Source: Peptostreptococcaceae bacterium (lineage in GTDB: Bacteria > Bacillota > Clostridia > Peptostreptococcales > Filifactoraceae). Taken from it: DNA of 49,222 bases. Made by a program: the position numbers and the translations under genes. Where the stretch lies: assembly GCA_030532705.1 (NCBI GenBank), contig JAUNKR010000005.1:21382-70603 (forward strand), read 5' to 3'. Under the pieces are notes generated by a model, which was given only the letters and a program-made list of their open reading frames with translations, was not told the DNA's origin and made no database searches. Below are positions 1 through 7,051 of this stretch, one piece after another; position 1 is the stretch's first letter; each line of letters starts with the position of its first letter.

Positions 1-120
1 GGTGAGGTCGCCGTTTCCTACAAGACCGGAAGAAAAGAACGGTTATTCAAGATACGAATTGTTGAGAACTATTTTTCTGATTTTGGTATAGAATATAATA
101 AACCAAGGATGAGATCGTGA
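1..120 (+). CDS. C-terminal fragment of an unknown protein, cut by window edge
   Basis: An open frame runs from the first base to a TGA at 118-120, giving 39 residues that include GEVAVSYKTGRKERLF and IVENYFSDFG. The start lies outside the window. The peptide is charged and has no motif I recognise. The same sequence recurs 140 bp downstream, so this is the first copy of a partial duplication. Its stop overlaps the GTG of the next reading frame. Confidence 0.4.
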   Translation, partial: GEVAVSYKTGRKERLFKIRIVENYFSDFGIEYNKPRMRS

Positions 121-230
121 TCGTTTCGATTTGGTGGAACGGTGAGGTCGCCGTTTCCTACAAGACCGGAAGAAAAGAACGGTTATTCAAGATACAGATT
201 GTTGAGAACTATTTTTCTGATTTTGGGATT
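1..230 (+). repeat. tandem partial duplication, two 90 bp copies 140 bp apart
   Basis: Bases 1-90 and 141-230 are near identical, with two mismatches in the first 86 positions (CGAATT against CAGATT) and divergence after that. The period is 140 bp. Both copies are in coding frame for the same peptide, so a gene end was duplicated. More copies may lie left of the window. Confidence 0.85.
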
Positions 231-251
231 ACGACAAAAGAAGGGATATAG
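117..251 (+). pseudogene. duplicated gene tail, second copy
   Basis: A frame from GTG 117 to TAG 249-251 (44 residues) carries the second copy of the tail, beginning IVSIWWNGEVAVSYKTG. The GTG overlaps the TGA of the first copy, and AAGGATGAG lies just upstream, so translation by coupling is possible. After the duplicated part, a different frame (about 231-335) reads DKRRDIAYIKIDGKELETEG and ends at TGA 331-333. A frameshift may therefore separate two parts of one older gene. I do not recognise the family; it is either a remnant or a very small gene. Confidence 0.35.
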
Positions 252-353
252 CTTATATAAAGATCGATGGAAAAGAGCTGGAGACAGAAGGCTTTGAGGC
301 TGGAAGACCGGCTGATTTTGTAGATGCATTTTGATAGAGCGGGAGGTATGGAA

Positions 354-779
354 ATGGATCAAATCGTGGAGCTTTGCACAAATATCGACGATATGAGCGC
401 TGAAGAGATCGGATATGCGATGCAGAAGTTGCTCGAAGAAGGGGCGCTGGATGTTTATGCCGAGTCCATCCTGATGAAGAAAAATCGTCCTGCTCTCAAG
501 CTTTGTGTGCTTGTAAGGCCGGAAAAGGAAGAGCATCTTATGCGATCGATCTTTTGTCATACGACAGCGATCGGCATTCGAAGACAGGAGATGCAGCGCT
601 ATGTCCTGGCGAGAGAAATAAAGACGATCAAGACCAGCTATGGCGAGGTTCGAGTGAAATACTCTCAAGGATACGGTGTTCAGAAATATAAGATCGAATA
701 CGAGGACATCGCAAACCTTGCTGAGAAAAACGAGCGGAGTTTTATTGAAATGCAAAAGCTGTTGGAAGAAGAAATATAA
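354..779 (+). CDS. larC: LarC C-terminal domain protein (nickel-pincer cofactor), stand-alone
   Basis: 141 residues matching the C-terminal half of LarC, the enzyme that inserts nickel into the pincer cofactor of lactate racemase and relatives. Family landmarks are visible: ETNIDDM-like CTNIDDMSAEEIGY, GALDVYAESILMKKNRP, TTAIGIRRQEMQR, SYGEVRVKYSQGYG and KIEYEDIANLAEK. The start at ATG 354 is preferred over ATG 348 because GGGAGG at 341-346 is 7 nt from it. No LarC1 half, LarB or LarE is seen upstream; that stretch holds the duplicated fragment. A GNAT gene follows after 11 nt. In some lactobacilli LarC is made from larC1 and larC2 by frameshifting, but here only part 2 is present. It could be a remnant or a separate subunit with larC1 elsewhere. 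Confidence 0.8.
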   Translation: MDQIVELCTNIDDMSAEEIGYAMQKLLEEGALDVYAESILMKKNRPALKLCVLVRPEKEEHLMRSIFCHTTAIGIRRQEMQRYVLAREIKTIKTSYGEVRVKYSQGYGVQKYKIEYEDIANLAEKNERSFIEMQKLLEEEI

Positions 780-790
780 GGGATAAAGAA

Positions 791-1282
791 ATGATCAAAC
801 TGGAGCGTCCGCTTGAAAAGGATGAGAAGGATTTTGTTGAAATGATGGAGAAATGGAGAGCTTTTGGAGGTCGTATCAACCCGAAGCTCCTTCGATTTTT
901 CAATGGAGATTACCCGTCTTGGCTTGAGCGGATGCGAAAGTTTTGGGACGGAGTCGGGGACGGAATCTATCCACACGAGCTTTTATTTTTTGTCAAGAAA
1001 GAGGATCTGCTCATAGGGGCGACCTCCATTCGTTACCACGCTACCTATTGCAGTATCGCCTGTGGGATCGCTCCGGACTTTCGAGATCGTGGCTATGGCA
1101 AGGAAACGCTCCGGCTGATCTTGCAGAAGGCAAGAGAGATGGGGCTTGAAAAAGTACGGATCACCTGCGATGTGGACAATATCGCATCACGGAAGATCAC
1201 CGAATATTGTGGTGGAGTTTTTGAAAAGCAGGAATACAAGAAAGATCTCCTGCTCAATTACTATTGGGTGGAGCTAAAATAG
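791..1282 (+). CDS. GNAT family N-acetyltransferase
   Basis: 163 residues with a typical GNAT core: a central strand GIAPDFRDRGYGKETLRLIL carrying the acetyl-CoA pyrophosphate loop (RGYGKE, residues about 99-104), then KVRITCDVDNIASRKITEYCGG, the late strand and helix of the fold. The substrate cannot be read from sequence. It starts 11 nt after the larC stop and is probably cotranscribed. It resembles the GNAT at 22073 in the C-terminal pattern (ITCDVDNIASRK against LTCAVGNEPSRR), so the two may be distant paralogs. Confidence 0.85.
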   Translation: MIKLERPLEKDEKDFVEMMEKWRAFGGRINPKLLRFFNGDYPSWLERMRKFWDGVGDGIYPHELLFFVKKEDLLIGATSIRYHATYCSIACGIAPDFRDRGYGKETLRLILQKAREMGLEKVRITCDVDNIASRKITEYCGGVFEKQEYKKDLLLNYYWVELK

Positions 1283-1466
1283 ACTTTTGCTGAAAAGATT
1301 TTGACTTTGGAGCGTCTGAAAAGGTTCTTTGCGGTCATTATCTGCTCTATGATCCATTCAGATCTTTGTAGGGGAGATCCATTCGGACGGGCAGACGGGA
1401 TCGGATATTTCAAATTATTGTATGTTGATGAAATGGTGGAGCGAAGGGATCTATAAGGAGGGCATC

Positions 1467-1964
1467 ATGAAAATAAAATGGGTCAAAGCAACCACGGATG
1501 AAGAAATTGAAATGCTATGGAAGATCTATCAAAGCAATGCGGAATATTTTTTAATGACTTCCGGAGAAAAGGTGGAGCGACAGACCCTAATCTATAATCT
1601 TCAGGAGTTACCACCGAACTGCAAAGCCGAGCAAAAGGAGTTTTTGCTGATTTACTATGACGGCTATCCGATGGCGCTGATGGATTTGATTGCAAATTTT
1701 CCGGATGAGGATTGCGCCTATATCGGACTTTTTCTGGTTGAAGGAGCACATCATTCACATGGCATCGGTGAAGAAATTTTTGAAGCGATCGAAGAAGAAC
1801 TGCGTAAACGAGATTTCCAAAGGATCCGACTCGGTGTTATTGAACAAAACAAGCGAGGGTTGAAATTTTGGGAAAAAGTCGGTTTTGTTGAACAAAAAAT
1901 CGTAAACAGCACGATTCGCCCGGATAAAGAATGTGTCGTGCATGTTATGGAGAAAAAATTATAA
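1467..1964 (+). CDS. GNAT family N-acetyltransferase
   Basis: 165 residues starting MKIKWVKATTDEEIEML, chosen because AAGGAGGG at 1455-1462 sits 4-5 nt before ATG 1467; the frame stays open to 1422 without a ribosome site. The GNAT core is visible: DCAYIGLFLVEGAHHSHGIGEEIFEAIEEEL (strand 4 and the pyrophosphate loop HSHGIGEE), then RIRLGVIEQNKRGLKFWEKVGF, the usual strand and helix with the N..a..fyek.GF pattern. Substrate unknown. It follows the previous GNAT after a 184 bp gap with no clear terminator. Confidence 0.85.
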   Translation: MKIKWVKATTDEEIEMLWKIYQSNAEYFLMTSGEKVERQTLIYNLQELPPNCKAEQKEFLLIYYDGYPMALMDLIANFPDEDCAYIGLFLVEGAHHSHGIGEEIFEAIEEELRKRDFQRIRLGVIEQNKRGLKFWEKVGFVEQKIVNSTIRPDKECVVHVMEKKL

Positions 1965-2200
1965 GAGATGGCAAAAGATCTGACGATAAAGGGTATGCAA
2001 AATCATACGGAAGAGCGATCACGAAAATAGGATCGTAGTCGCAGGGACTTTAGAATGATTGAGTTTTAAGGGGCGTTTCGTGATAAGGTTTTTCCAAAAA
2101 GATGGAAGAAGGGGGAGATTTAATTTTTTAGTGGCATAAACTTATTGAAGAAAATTTATAATGGATTATAAAAATTGTGAGACAATTTAGAATAATATTA

Positions 2201-2228
2201 TTGACGAATTAAAATGAAATAGTATAAT
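2201..2228 (+). promoter_or_regulatory. sigma-A type promoter
   Basis: TTGACG at 2201-2206 and TATAAT at 2223-2228 are separated by 16 bp, in an A+T-rich stretch. This predicts a leader of about 140 nt before the gene at 2373. The rest of 1965-2372 shows nothing else apart from the leader hairpin. Confidence 0.75.
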
Positions 2229-2290
2229 GGTAAGTAATAAATCTATTTCTAATATAGCCTAGTGATCTTCGAACATATTTACTTAACAGT

Positions 2291-2321
2291 AGAAAGTAGT
2301 CTGAAATCCAGACTACTTTCT
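2291..2321 (+). promoter_or_regulatory. perfect hairpin in the 5' leader of the gene at 2373
   Basis: Arms AGAAAGTAGTCTG and CAGACTACTTTCT pair over 13 bp around a 5 nt loop. No U tract follows, so it is not an ordinary terminator. It sits between the promoter at 2201-2228 and the ATG at 2373. Confidence 0.6.
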
Positions 2322-2372
2322 GTAATGCTATATATTAATGGGAATTGTTCCTTAAGAAGAAGGAGGTAGGTT

Positions 2373-3026
2373 ATGCATTCTATAGTAAATAAAATCCGAC
2401 ATGGCAAGATCTGTGGTGTAACAGCGCTAATCATCATATTATGTATCCTCTGGCAAATCGGTAGTTATCTATATTGGGAAGCAACCGATGATTTGTATGA
2501 TAAAGAACGGGTAAATTCTGTACTGATTGAAAGTGGGCTCGAATGGGAAGTGAGTCGTAGAGATGAATTGGGAGAGAAGATGATTGTTTACTACCTGAAA
2601 GATCCAAAGCTCGAGCCTCCGACATTAGAAAGAACGATCATGCTAAGTCAGCGAGGGCGAGTCAAATACACTGAACTTCATATTCAAAATGTGATGGGAG
2701 GGGCTAGAACATCCCCAGATAAAAAATATCTTACGACAAATGATGATGAGCTAAGAATGGCATTTGTCTTCGCGGCAAAAATTCATGGAAACGGAGCAGA
2801 TGGTGAAAAAATATATGAGCAGTTTATCGAAGCGCTACAAAATGGAAAGACGCATCAATCAATGGAGAACAAAGCATTTTATGATTGGCAAAACAAGGTT
2901 GATGGCGTGTATTGCTATGTGTTCTATTCAAAAAGTATAAATCAGGAAAATGCGCCGATTTTGGTACAAGATATACGATTTATGAATCGATACGGGGTAA
3001 AAATTTTTAATTATGCCAAATCGTAA
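2373..3026 (+). CDS. membrane-anchored protein of unknown function
   Basis: 217 residues. A basic N-terminus is followed by one hydrophobic segment (about residues 17-33, CGVTALIIILCILWQIG), then a soluble part predicted outside the membrane. No recognised motif. ATG 2373 has AAGGAGG 6 nt upstream. The gene is monocistronic, with its own promoter and leader hairpin and a terminator at 3061-3095. The G+C content is visibly lower than that of the neighbouring genes. Confidence 0.7.
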   Translation: MHSIVNKIRHGKICGVTALIIILCILWQIGSYLYWEATDDLYDKERVNSVLIESGLEWEVSRRDELGEKMIVYYLKDPKLEPPTLERTIMLSQRGRVKYTELHIQNVMGGARTSPDKKYLTTNDDELRMAFVFAAKIHGNGADGEKIYEQFIEALQNGKTHQSMENKAFYDWQNKVDGVYCYVFYSKSINQENAPILVQDIRFMNRYGVKIFNYAKS

Positions 3027-3060
3027 GCAATCTAGGGCTTGTGTGGTTGAGATAATAAGT

Positions 3061-3095
3061 AAAACTCCTGCAACTTAAAAGTGTAGGAGTTTTTT
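3061..3095 (+). terminator. Rho-independent terminator
   Basis: AAAACTCCT (3061-3069) pairs with AGGAGTTTT (3085-3093) and is followed by a U run. It ends the gene at 2373. Confidence 0.85.
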
Positions 3096-3126
3096 GTACA
3101 GAGGGAGCTGCTAAAAATAGAGCCTC

Positions 3127-3603
3127 CTATGATTTTCGGATACGTTCAATGATCTTATGATAGATCGGGAGCATATGCTCTTCACTGACGACTTCGTCGA
3201 TCTGAGCGATGTCGATCCATCGGATGCCACCGGTCTCTCTTTCGTTGAGGATCAGATGCTCTTTCTCGTCGGCAAAAAAGGCATAGGTCACATTATAATG
3301 ATAATGGTCGAATGCCCACAATTTTTCGACGGAAATAGGAGTCGTGGACATCGGCTGTCTTGGGAGCAGTCCGGTCTCCTCTTGCAATTCACGGATCGCA
3401 GCCTGTTGGATGCTTTCCCCTTCTTCTACATGTCCTCCGACCCAGCCCCATGAATCGTATTTTTTGTGATAGATCATCAGGACCTTGGTGATGTTCTGAT
3501 CTACGACAAAAGCCGTTGCGGTGGCATGCCCGTCGGTCGATAGGCTATTCGTTTCGATCTCTATCTGCCGGAGCAACTGCTGCTCCTCTTTTGTCAAATG
3601 CAT
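3127..3603 (-). CDS. Nudix hydrolase
   Basis: 158 residues. The Nudix box is complete: G x5 E x7 REL x EE x G L, in GHVEEGESIQQAAIRELQEETGL (about residues 56-78), the magnesium-binding loop that cleaves nucleoside diphosphates linked to other groups. The N-terminal part (HLTKEEQQLLRQIEIE) is helical and precedes a TATAFVVD strand. The substrate is not predictable. It lies downstream of mutY on the same strand, but a terminator at 3643-3671 separates them, so it probably has its own promoter in the short gap. Confidence 0.92.
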   Translation of the reverse strand: MHLTKEEQQLLRQIEIETNSLSTDGHATATAFVVDQNITKVLMIYHKKYDSWGWVGGHVEEGESIQQAAIRELQEETGLLPRQPMSTTPISVEKLWAFDHYHYNVTYAFFADEKEHLILNERETGGIRWIDIAQIDEVVSEEHMLPIYHKIIERIRKS

Positions 3604-3642
3604 TTACCCTCCATGTGTGAGAATTTTTTCTGTAAAGTTTCT

Positions 3643-3671
3643 AAAAATAAAGAGATCCTTGTGGAAGGATC
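3643..3671 (-). terminator. Rho-independent terminator after mutY
   Basis: On the minus strand GATCCTT-CCAC-AAGGATC is followed by TCTTTATTTTT. A weaker second inverted copy (AAGGATCTCTATTTCT at about 3713-3731) lies upstream, so the whole 3643-3735 stretch can fold further. Confidence 0.75.
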
Positions 3672-3794
3672 ATAAAAGAATATCCTGACATTCTCCGTTC
3701 TACCGGATCTTAGAAAGGATCTCTATTTCTAAGAGAAGAAAATTCATTTCAAAATTATTTGTTCAGCAAATTTATTTCAAAAAGTTTTGCTCGC

Positions 3795-5072
3795 TCATCT
3801 TAATTCGGTGGCACGCTGTCGATAAATGCGAAAAGCGGTAGGCAAGGTGATTTGATCTAACCGGTCGGTTTCGATCCAGGTTTGATCCGGCATTTTTATT
3901 TCATCCGATGATTTTTGCGAGATCGCATCGGCAGTATATTGAATGGAGTTCTCCTGGACCTCCGATCGATCGTCAGGCTTTGTTTGATACTCATCGGAAT
4001 TTGTTTCCGAAGGATCCTTCACGGATCTTTTCTTTTGTCCATTGAGGCTTAGCGGAGTCGGCTGATCTTTGCGACTGTCGGTCGTGGGGACTTCAGTATC
4101 CGATGTTGAGACGCTAAGCAAAGCAAAAGGATCCAGTCGAACCTCCCAAGCGATCATATGCCATTCGATATGCGAAAAGATATGCTTTGCTCGGGGTCCT
4201 TGGTGGATACGGATAGCGGACAGACCATTTTTCTGTAGATGGTCTCTTGCCTCGTCTTCGCTAAGATGACCGTCGATCATAGGAAATTGCCACATTCCGC
4301 GTAGCAGTCCCTGATCCTCTCTTTTTTCGAGCAGGATCTTGTCCTCACAAAAGAGGAGCAGAATGGTCTTTTTTTCGACCCGTCGGGGTTTTTTGACCTC
4401 TTTTTTCGGGAAATCCGTCTGTAAGCCCAGTTCAAAAGCGGTACAAAACTCGTTGATCGGACAGATCAAGCACAGAGGATCGCCATTTGGCAGGCAGATC
4501 GTGGCGCCGATATCCATGATCGCCTGATTGAAATCTCCGGCATTTTTCTCAGGGAGAAGAGATGCCCAAAAGTTTTCAAGATCTCGCTTCCCTTCGGCAT
4601 TTACGACCGATCGATCATAGGCAAGCAACCTTGTGCCGACGCGGATCAGATTGCCATCCACAGCCGTTTCTTTTTTGCCGAAGGCGATACTGGCGATCGC
4701 GCCTGCGGTGTAGGGTCCGATGCCGGGGAGGCGAAGTAATTCTTCTTTGCTGCCGGGCATTTCGCCTTGGTGTTTATCAACGATCAGTTTTGCTGCCTTG
4801 TGGATATTTCGGGCACGCGAATAATACCCAAGCCCTTCCCAGAGCTTGAGCAAAGTATCTTCATCGCCCTCAGCTAATGCACGGATCGTCGGGAAAGTCT
4901 GAACAAAACGTTCAAAATACGGGATGACCGTATCGACTCGAGTTTGCTGCAACATGATCTCGGAGATCCATACATGGTATGGGGTCGGATCTTCTCGCCA
5001 AGGTAGGATCCTGCGATTTTTTTTATAGTGTGAAAGAACTTTAGCTGATAATTTTTTGAGGTTCTTATTCAT
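3795..5072 (-). CDS. mutY: A/G-specific adenine glycosylase MutY
   Basis: 425 residues. It removes adenine mispaired with 8-oxoguanine (base excision repair). Catalytic Glu38 lies in SEIMLQQTRV, the helix-hairpin-helix in LRLPGIGPYTAGAIASIAFG (113-132), and catalytic Asp139 in AVDGNLIRV. The [4Fe-4S] ligands are Cys193, 201, 204 and 210, with seven residues between the first two, a spacing I recall from clostridial homologues rather than the six of E. coli. A MutT-like C-terminal domain follows (from about 230) but is interrupted at about 318-395 by a hydrophilic insert rich in Ser, Asp, Thr, Lys and Gln. The length is therefore well above the usual 350-370. The gene lies 10 nt downstream of the unknown gene at 5083-5586, which suggests an operon. 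Confidence 0.95.
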   Translation of the reverse strand: MNKNLKKLSAKVLSHYKKNRRILPWREDPTPYHVWISEIMLQQTRVDTVIPYFERFVQTFPTIRALAEGDEDTLLKLWEGLGYYSRARNIHKAAKLIVDKHQGEMPGSKEELLRLPGIGPYTAGAIASIAFGKKETAVDGNLIRVGTRLLAYDRSVVNAEGKRDLENFWASLLPEKNAGDFNQAIMDIGATICLPNGDPLCLICPINEFCTAFELGLQTDFPKKEVKKPRRVEKKTILLLFCEDKILLEKREDQGLLRGMWQFPMIDGHLSEDEARDHLQKNGLSAIRIHQGPRAKHIFSHIEWHMIAWEVRLDPFALLSVSTSDTEVPTTDSRKDQPTPLSLNGQKKRSVKDPSETNSDEYQTKPDDRSEVQENSIQYTADAISQKSSDEIKMPDQTWIETDRLDQITLPTAFRIYRQRATELR

Positions 5073-5082
5073 TCTCGTCCGT

Positions 5083-5586
5083 TTATTTTTTGCGAGGTAC
5101 GACTTTTACGTCAAGCGCCTCATATCGATTTTTAACTTTCATGGTCTGGATCTTGGTCGTGATCTCGACACCGTAAAAAATGACTTCTCCATCCTCATCG
5201 GTGCCGTAGATCGGCTCGATCTTTTCTAAAACACTCGGACGCATCGTCGATGCGGAGCGCCAAGGATAGAGCATACGGACTTTTTCACCTTTGGAATCGG
5301 TTCCTGTACTAAAGTCATAGTCGATGGTGAATGGGTCAAATGCAAAGCAATCATGATAACGTCCCATCAGGATAAAGCGTCTGCCATCTTGCATTTCGAT
5401 CGCAACTTCATTGATGGTGTCTTTCACGTCAAAAGCGCCGGTGTACCATGAGATCCAGAATTTCTTGATCTCTTTTCCGATGATGGAGTCAAACAACTCT
5501 TTCTTTTCTGTCATGAATTCTTCGGCATCATTGTAGAATGAAGCGAGGTGGTCGTTGTAAATGTAATTTTCGATCTGCTCGTACAT
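5083..5586 (-). CDS. conserved-looking protein of unknown function upstream of mutY
   Basis: 167 residues from MYEQIENYIYND. This start is chosen because AGGAGAG lies 6 nt upstream of it; the frame stays open to 5628. No signal peptide or membrane segment. It is rich in aromatic and acidic residues (FWISWYTGAFDV, GRYHDCFAFDPFTIDYDF) and looks like a soluble mixed alpha/beta protein. I do not recognise a family. It is cotranscribed with mutY (10 nt gap), with an extended -10 promoter just upstream. Confidence 0.75.
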   Translation of the reverse strand: MYEQIENYIYNDHLASFYNDAEEFMTEKKELFDSIIGKEIKKFWISWYTGAFDVKDTINEVAIEMQDGRRFILMGRYHDCFAFDPFTIDYDFSTGTDSKGEKVRMLYPWRSASTMRPSVLEKIEPIYGTDEDGEVIFYGVEITTKIQTMKVKNRYEALDVKVVPRKK

Positions 5587-5642
5587 AATCTCTCTCCTGT
5601 ATCTTTTGTTGGGGGATCTAAACTGCACATTCCCTGATTGAT

Positions 5643-5651
5643 ATTATAGCA
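5643..5651 (-). promoter_or_regulatory. extended -10 promoter element
   Basis: On the minus strand TGCTATAAT sits about 57 nt upstream of the ATG at 5586. No good -35 is seen at 17 bp, so the TGn extension probably compensates. Confidence 0.5.
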
Positions 5652-5750
5652 CAACAAGTCAAAAAGAGATTTTTAGTTTTAGGTTTAACGGAAATACTTT
5701 GAGTTAGTCCAAGACAAAAGCTAAACATACGATATGAAGAGTGAAGTGTT

Positions 5751-6037
5751 CGAGACCTAACCAAGCGAAGCGAGACGAAGTCGAAGAAGAGCTTTTGGTA
5801 GGTCCTATGCAAAGGTTGTCGAGAAATAGAACGAAAAAAAAGAAGTTCTATTACCGAAACCTACTGCCGAGACCTAACCAAGCGAAGCGAGACGAAGTCG
5901 AAGAAGAGCTTTTGGTAGGTCCTATGCAAAGGTTGTCGAGAAATAGAACGAAAAAAGAAGATCTATTTCCGAAACCTACTGCCGAGACCTAACCAAGCGA
6001 AGCGAGATGAAGTCGAAGAAGAGCTTTTGGTAGGTCC
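5751..6037. repeat. three tandem copies of a 115-117 bp unit
   Basis: Copies begin at 5751, 5868 and 5983 with CGAGACCTAACCAAGCG. Periods are 117 and 115 bp, and the third copy is cut after about 55 bp at GGTAGGTCC. Each unit starts with an imperfect inverted repeat whose ends are GACCTAACCAAG and CTTTTGGTAGGTC. It then has a spacer containing TATGCAAAGGTTGTCGAG and an A-rich GAAAAAAGAAG stretch. The open frames across it are repeats, not genes. The array lies directly downstream of tRNA-Ser and upstream of the 5083-5586/mutY promoter. Confidence 0.9.
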
Positions 6038-6055
6038 GAACCTTCCTTTTGGACA

Positions 6056-6080
6056 CAAAAAAAGTAGCTCTAAGCTACCT
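6056..6080 (-). terminator. terminator of tRNA-Ser
   Basis: On the minus strand GTAGCT-TAG-AGCTAC is followed by a run of seven T. It lies 11 nt beyond the CCA end of the tRNA. Confidence 0.8.
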
Positions 6081-6089
6081 CAAAAAATA

Positions 6090-6179
6090 TGGCGGAGAGA
6101 GGGAGATTCGAACTCCCGGTACGTGTTACCGTACACCCGCGTTCCAGGCGAGCACCTTCAACCACTCAGACACCTCTCC
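6090..6179 (-). tRNA. tRNA-Ser (anticodon GGA)
   Basis: 90 nt with a long variable arm, as expected for serine. It starts GGAGAGGTGTCTGAGTGG. The anticodon loop CTGGAAC gives GGA, the T arm is GGGAG-TTCGAAT-CTCCC, the acceptor pairs GGAGAGG with TCTCTCC, the discriminator is G, and CCA is encoded. Confidence 0.97.
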
Positions 6180-6190
6180 GCGACCTGTCT

Positions 6191-6219
6191 ATAATACCAC
6201 AAATTTGTGATGATGACAA
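6191..6219 (-). promoter_or_regulatory. promoter of tRNA-Ser
   Basis: On the minus strand TTGTCA (6214-6219) and TATTAT (6191-6196) are 17 bp apart, 11 bp before the mature 5' end. Between here and 6428 I see nothing else. Confidence 0.7.
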
Positions 6220-6428
6220 TACATCCGATGATATTTTTGTGATTTGTGACGACATATCGAGGGGTAGGAGGTATTATATGATAGATCTTTAGTCAGAACC
6301 AAGCTCAAAAAATTTATAGGACTATGCGAAGCGGGATCATATTTTGTAGCTTATTCCATCATCATTTTGTCCGATAGTTGAAATGTCGGGATACATACCC
6401 TCAAGCATCGATATTACTTGATAAATGT

Positions 6429-6457
6429 TTTACAATTTTAGGCCAAGATGATATAAT
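6429..6457 (+). promoter_or_regulatory. promoter of the MgtC/SapB gene
   Basis: TTTACA (6429-6434) and TATAAT (6452-6457) with a 17 bp spacer, about 34 bp before the ATG at 6491. Confidence 0.75.
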
Positions 6458-6490
6458 GGTTCAAATATTGGATTGAGAAATGAGGAATTT

Positions 6491-6952
6491 ATGGAAATAG
6501 GCGAAATTTTGATAAAGATCATGATCGCGATCGTCGTAGGCGGTCTGATCGGTAACGAAAGAAAAAAGAGTGGAAAACCGGCCGGGATCGCAACGCATAT
6601 GGTCGTCTGTTTGGGTGCGACCTTATTGACCTTGATACAGAAGGAGATCGATATCAGTACTTTGGAGCTTGCAAAACAATACCCTTCGGGGATACAGACG
6701 CTTAAGGTGGATACGGCGCGGATCCCTGCGCAGATCGTCTCCGGCGTGGGTTTTTTGGGAGGCGGGGTAATACTGCATTCGAAAAAGACCGTCTCGGGAA
6801 TTACGACAGCGGCAACGATCTGGATCACTGCATGCCTCGGGATCGGGATCGGTTTTGGATATTACAAGATCGTCATCCCGTTTGCAATATCGATTTTGAT
6901 CGCATTATATATCCTAAAAAGACATGGGATCTTTTCTGATGAGAAGGAATAG
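6491..6952 (+). CDS. MgtC/SapB family membrane protein
   Basis: 153 residues. Hydrophobic segments alternate with conserved family pieces: a GGLIGNERKKSGKPAGIATHM block (about residues 16-36), an RIPAQIVSGVGFLGGGVIL block and a GITTAATIWITACLGIGIGFG block. MgtC proteins are inner-membrane proteins linked to growth in low magnesium and to control of ATP synthase; family members in Firmicutes are mostly uncharacterised. The start is ATG 6491 after GAGGAA; a TTG at 6473 would add six residues. It ends at a shared terminator, facing the gene at 7052. Confidence 0.9.
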   Translation: MEIGEILIKIMIAIVVGGLIGNERKKSGKPAGIATHMVVCLGATLLTLIQKEIDISTLELAKQYPSGIQTLKVDTARIPAQIVSGVGFLGGGVILHSKKTVSGITTAATIWITACLGIGIGFGYYKIVIPFAISILIALYILKRHGIFSDEKE

Positions 6953-6988
6953 TGCGCGAAGCGAATCAAAAATGATCGAAAGGTATAA

Positions 6989-7024
6989 GAAAACCCGACC
7001 TCTTAAGTGAAGGATCGGGTTTTT
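6989..7024. terminator. bidirectional terminator
   Basis: AAAACCCGA pairs with TCGGGTTTT and is flanked by A and T runs, between the convergent genes ending at 6952 and 7052. Confidence 0.85.
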
Positions 7025-7051
7025 GCTTATTGGATCAAAACTTTTTGAGAT

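Noticed and set aside
324-360. Programmed frameshift making full-length LarC
   Set aside because: Upstream frames do not encode the LarC1 half, and the coding-like peptide there (GKELETEGFEAG) is unrelated.
4480-4560. Unusual Cys spacing in MutY as a sign of cluster loss
   Set aside because: All four cysteines are present and the seven-residue spacing is one I recall from clostridial MutY proteins.
5741-5992. 83-codon plus frame with repeated NQAKRDEVEEELL
   Set aside because: It is produced by the tandem repeat; the copies differ by 2 bp in length and there is no ribosome site or conserved protein pattern.
5751-6037. Possible CRISPR array
   Set aside because: Only three units, each over 115 bp, and the intervening sequence is itself repeated, so there are no unique spacers.
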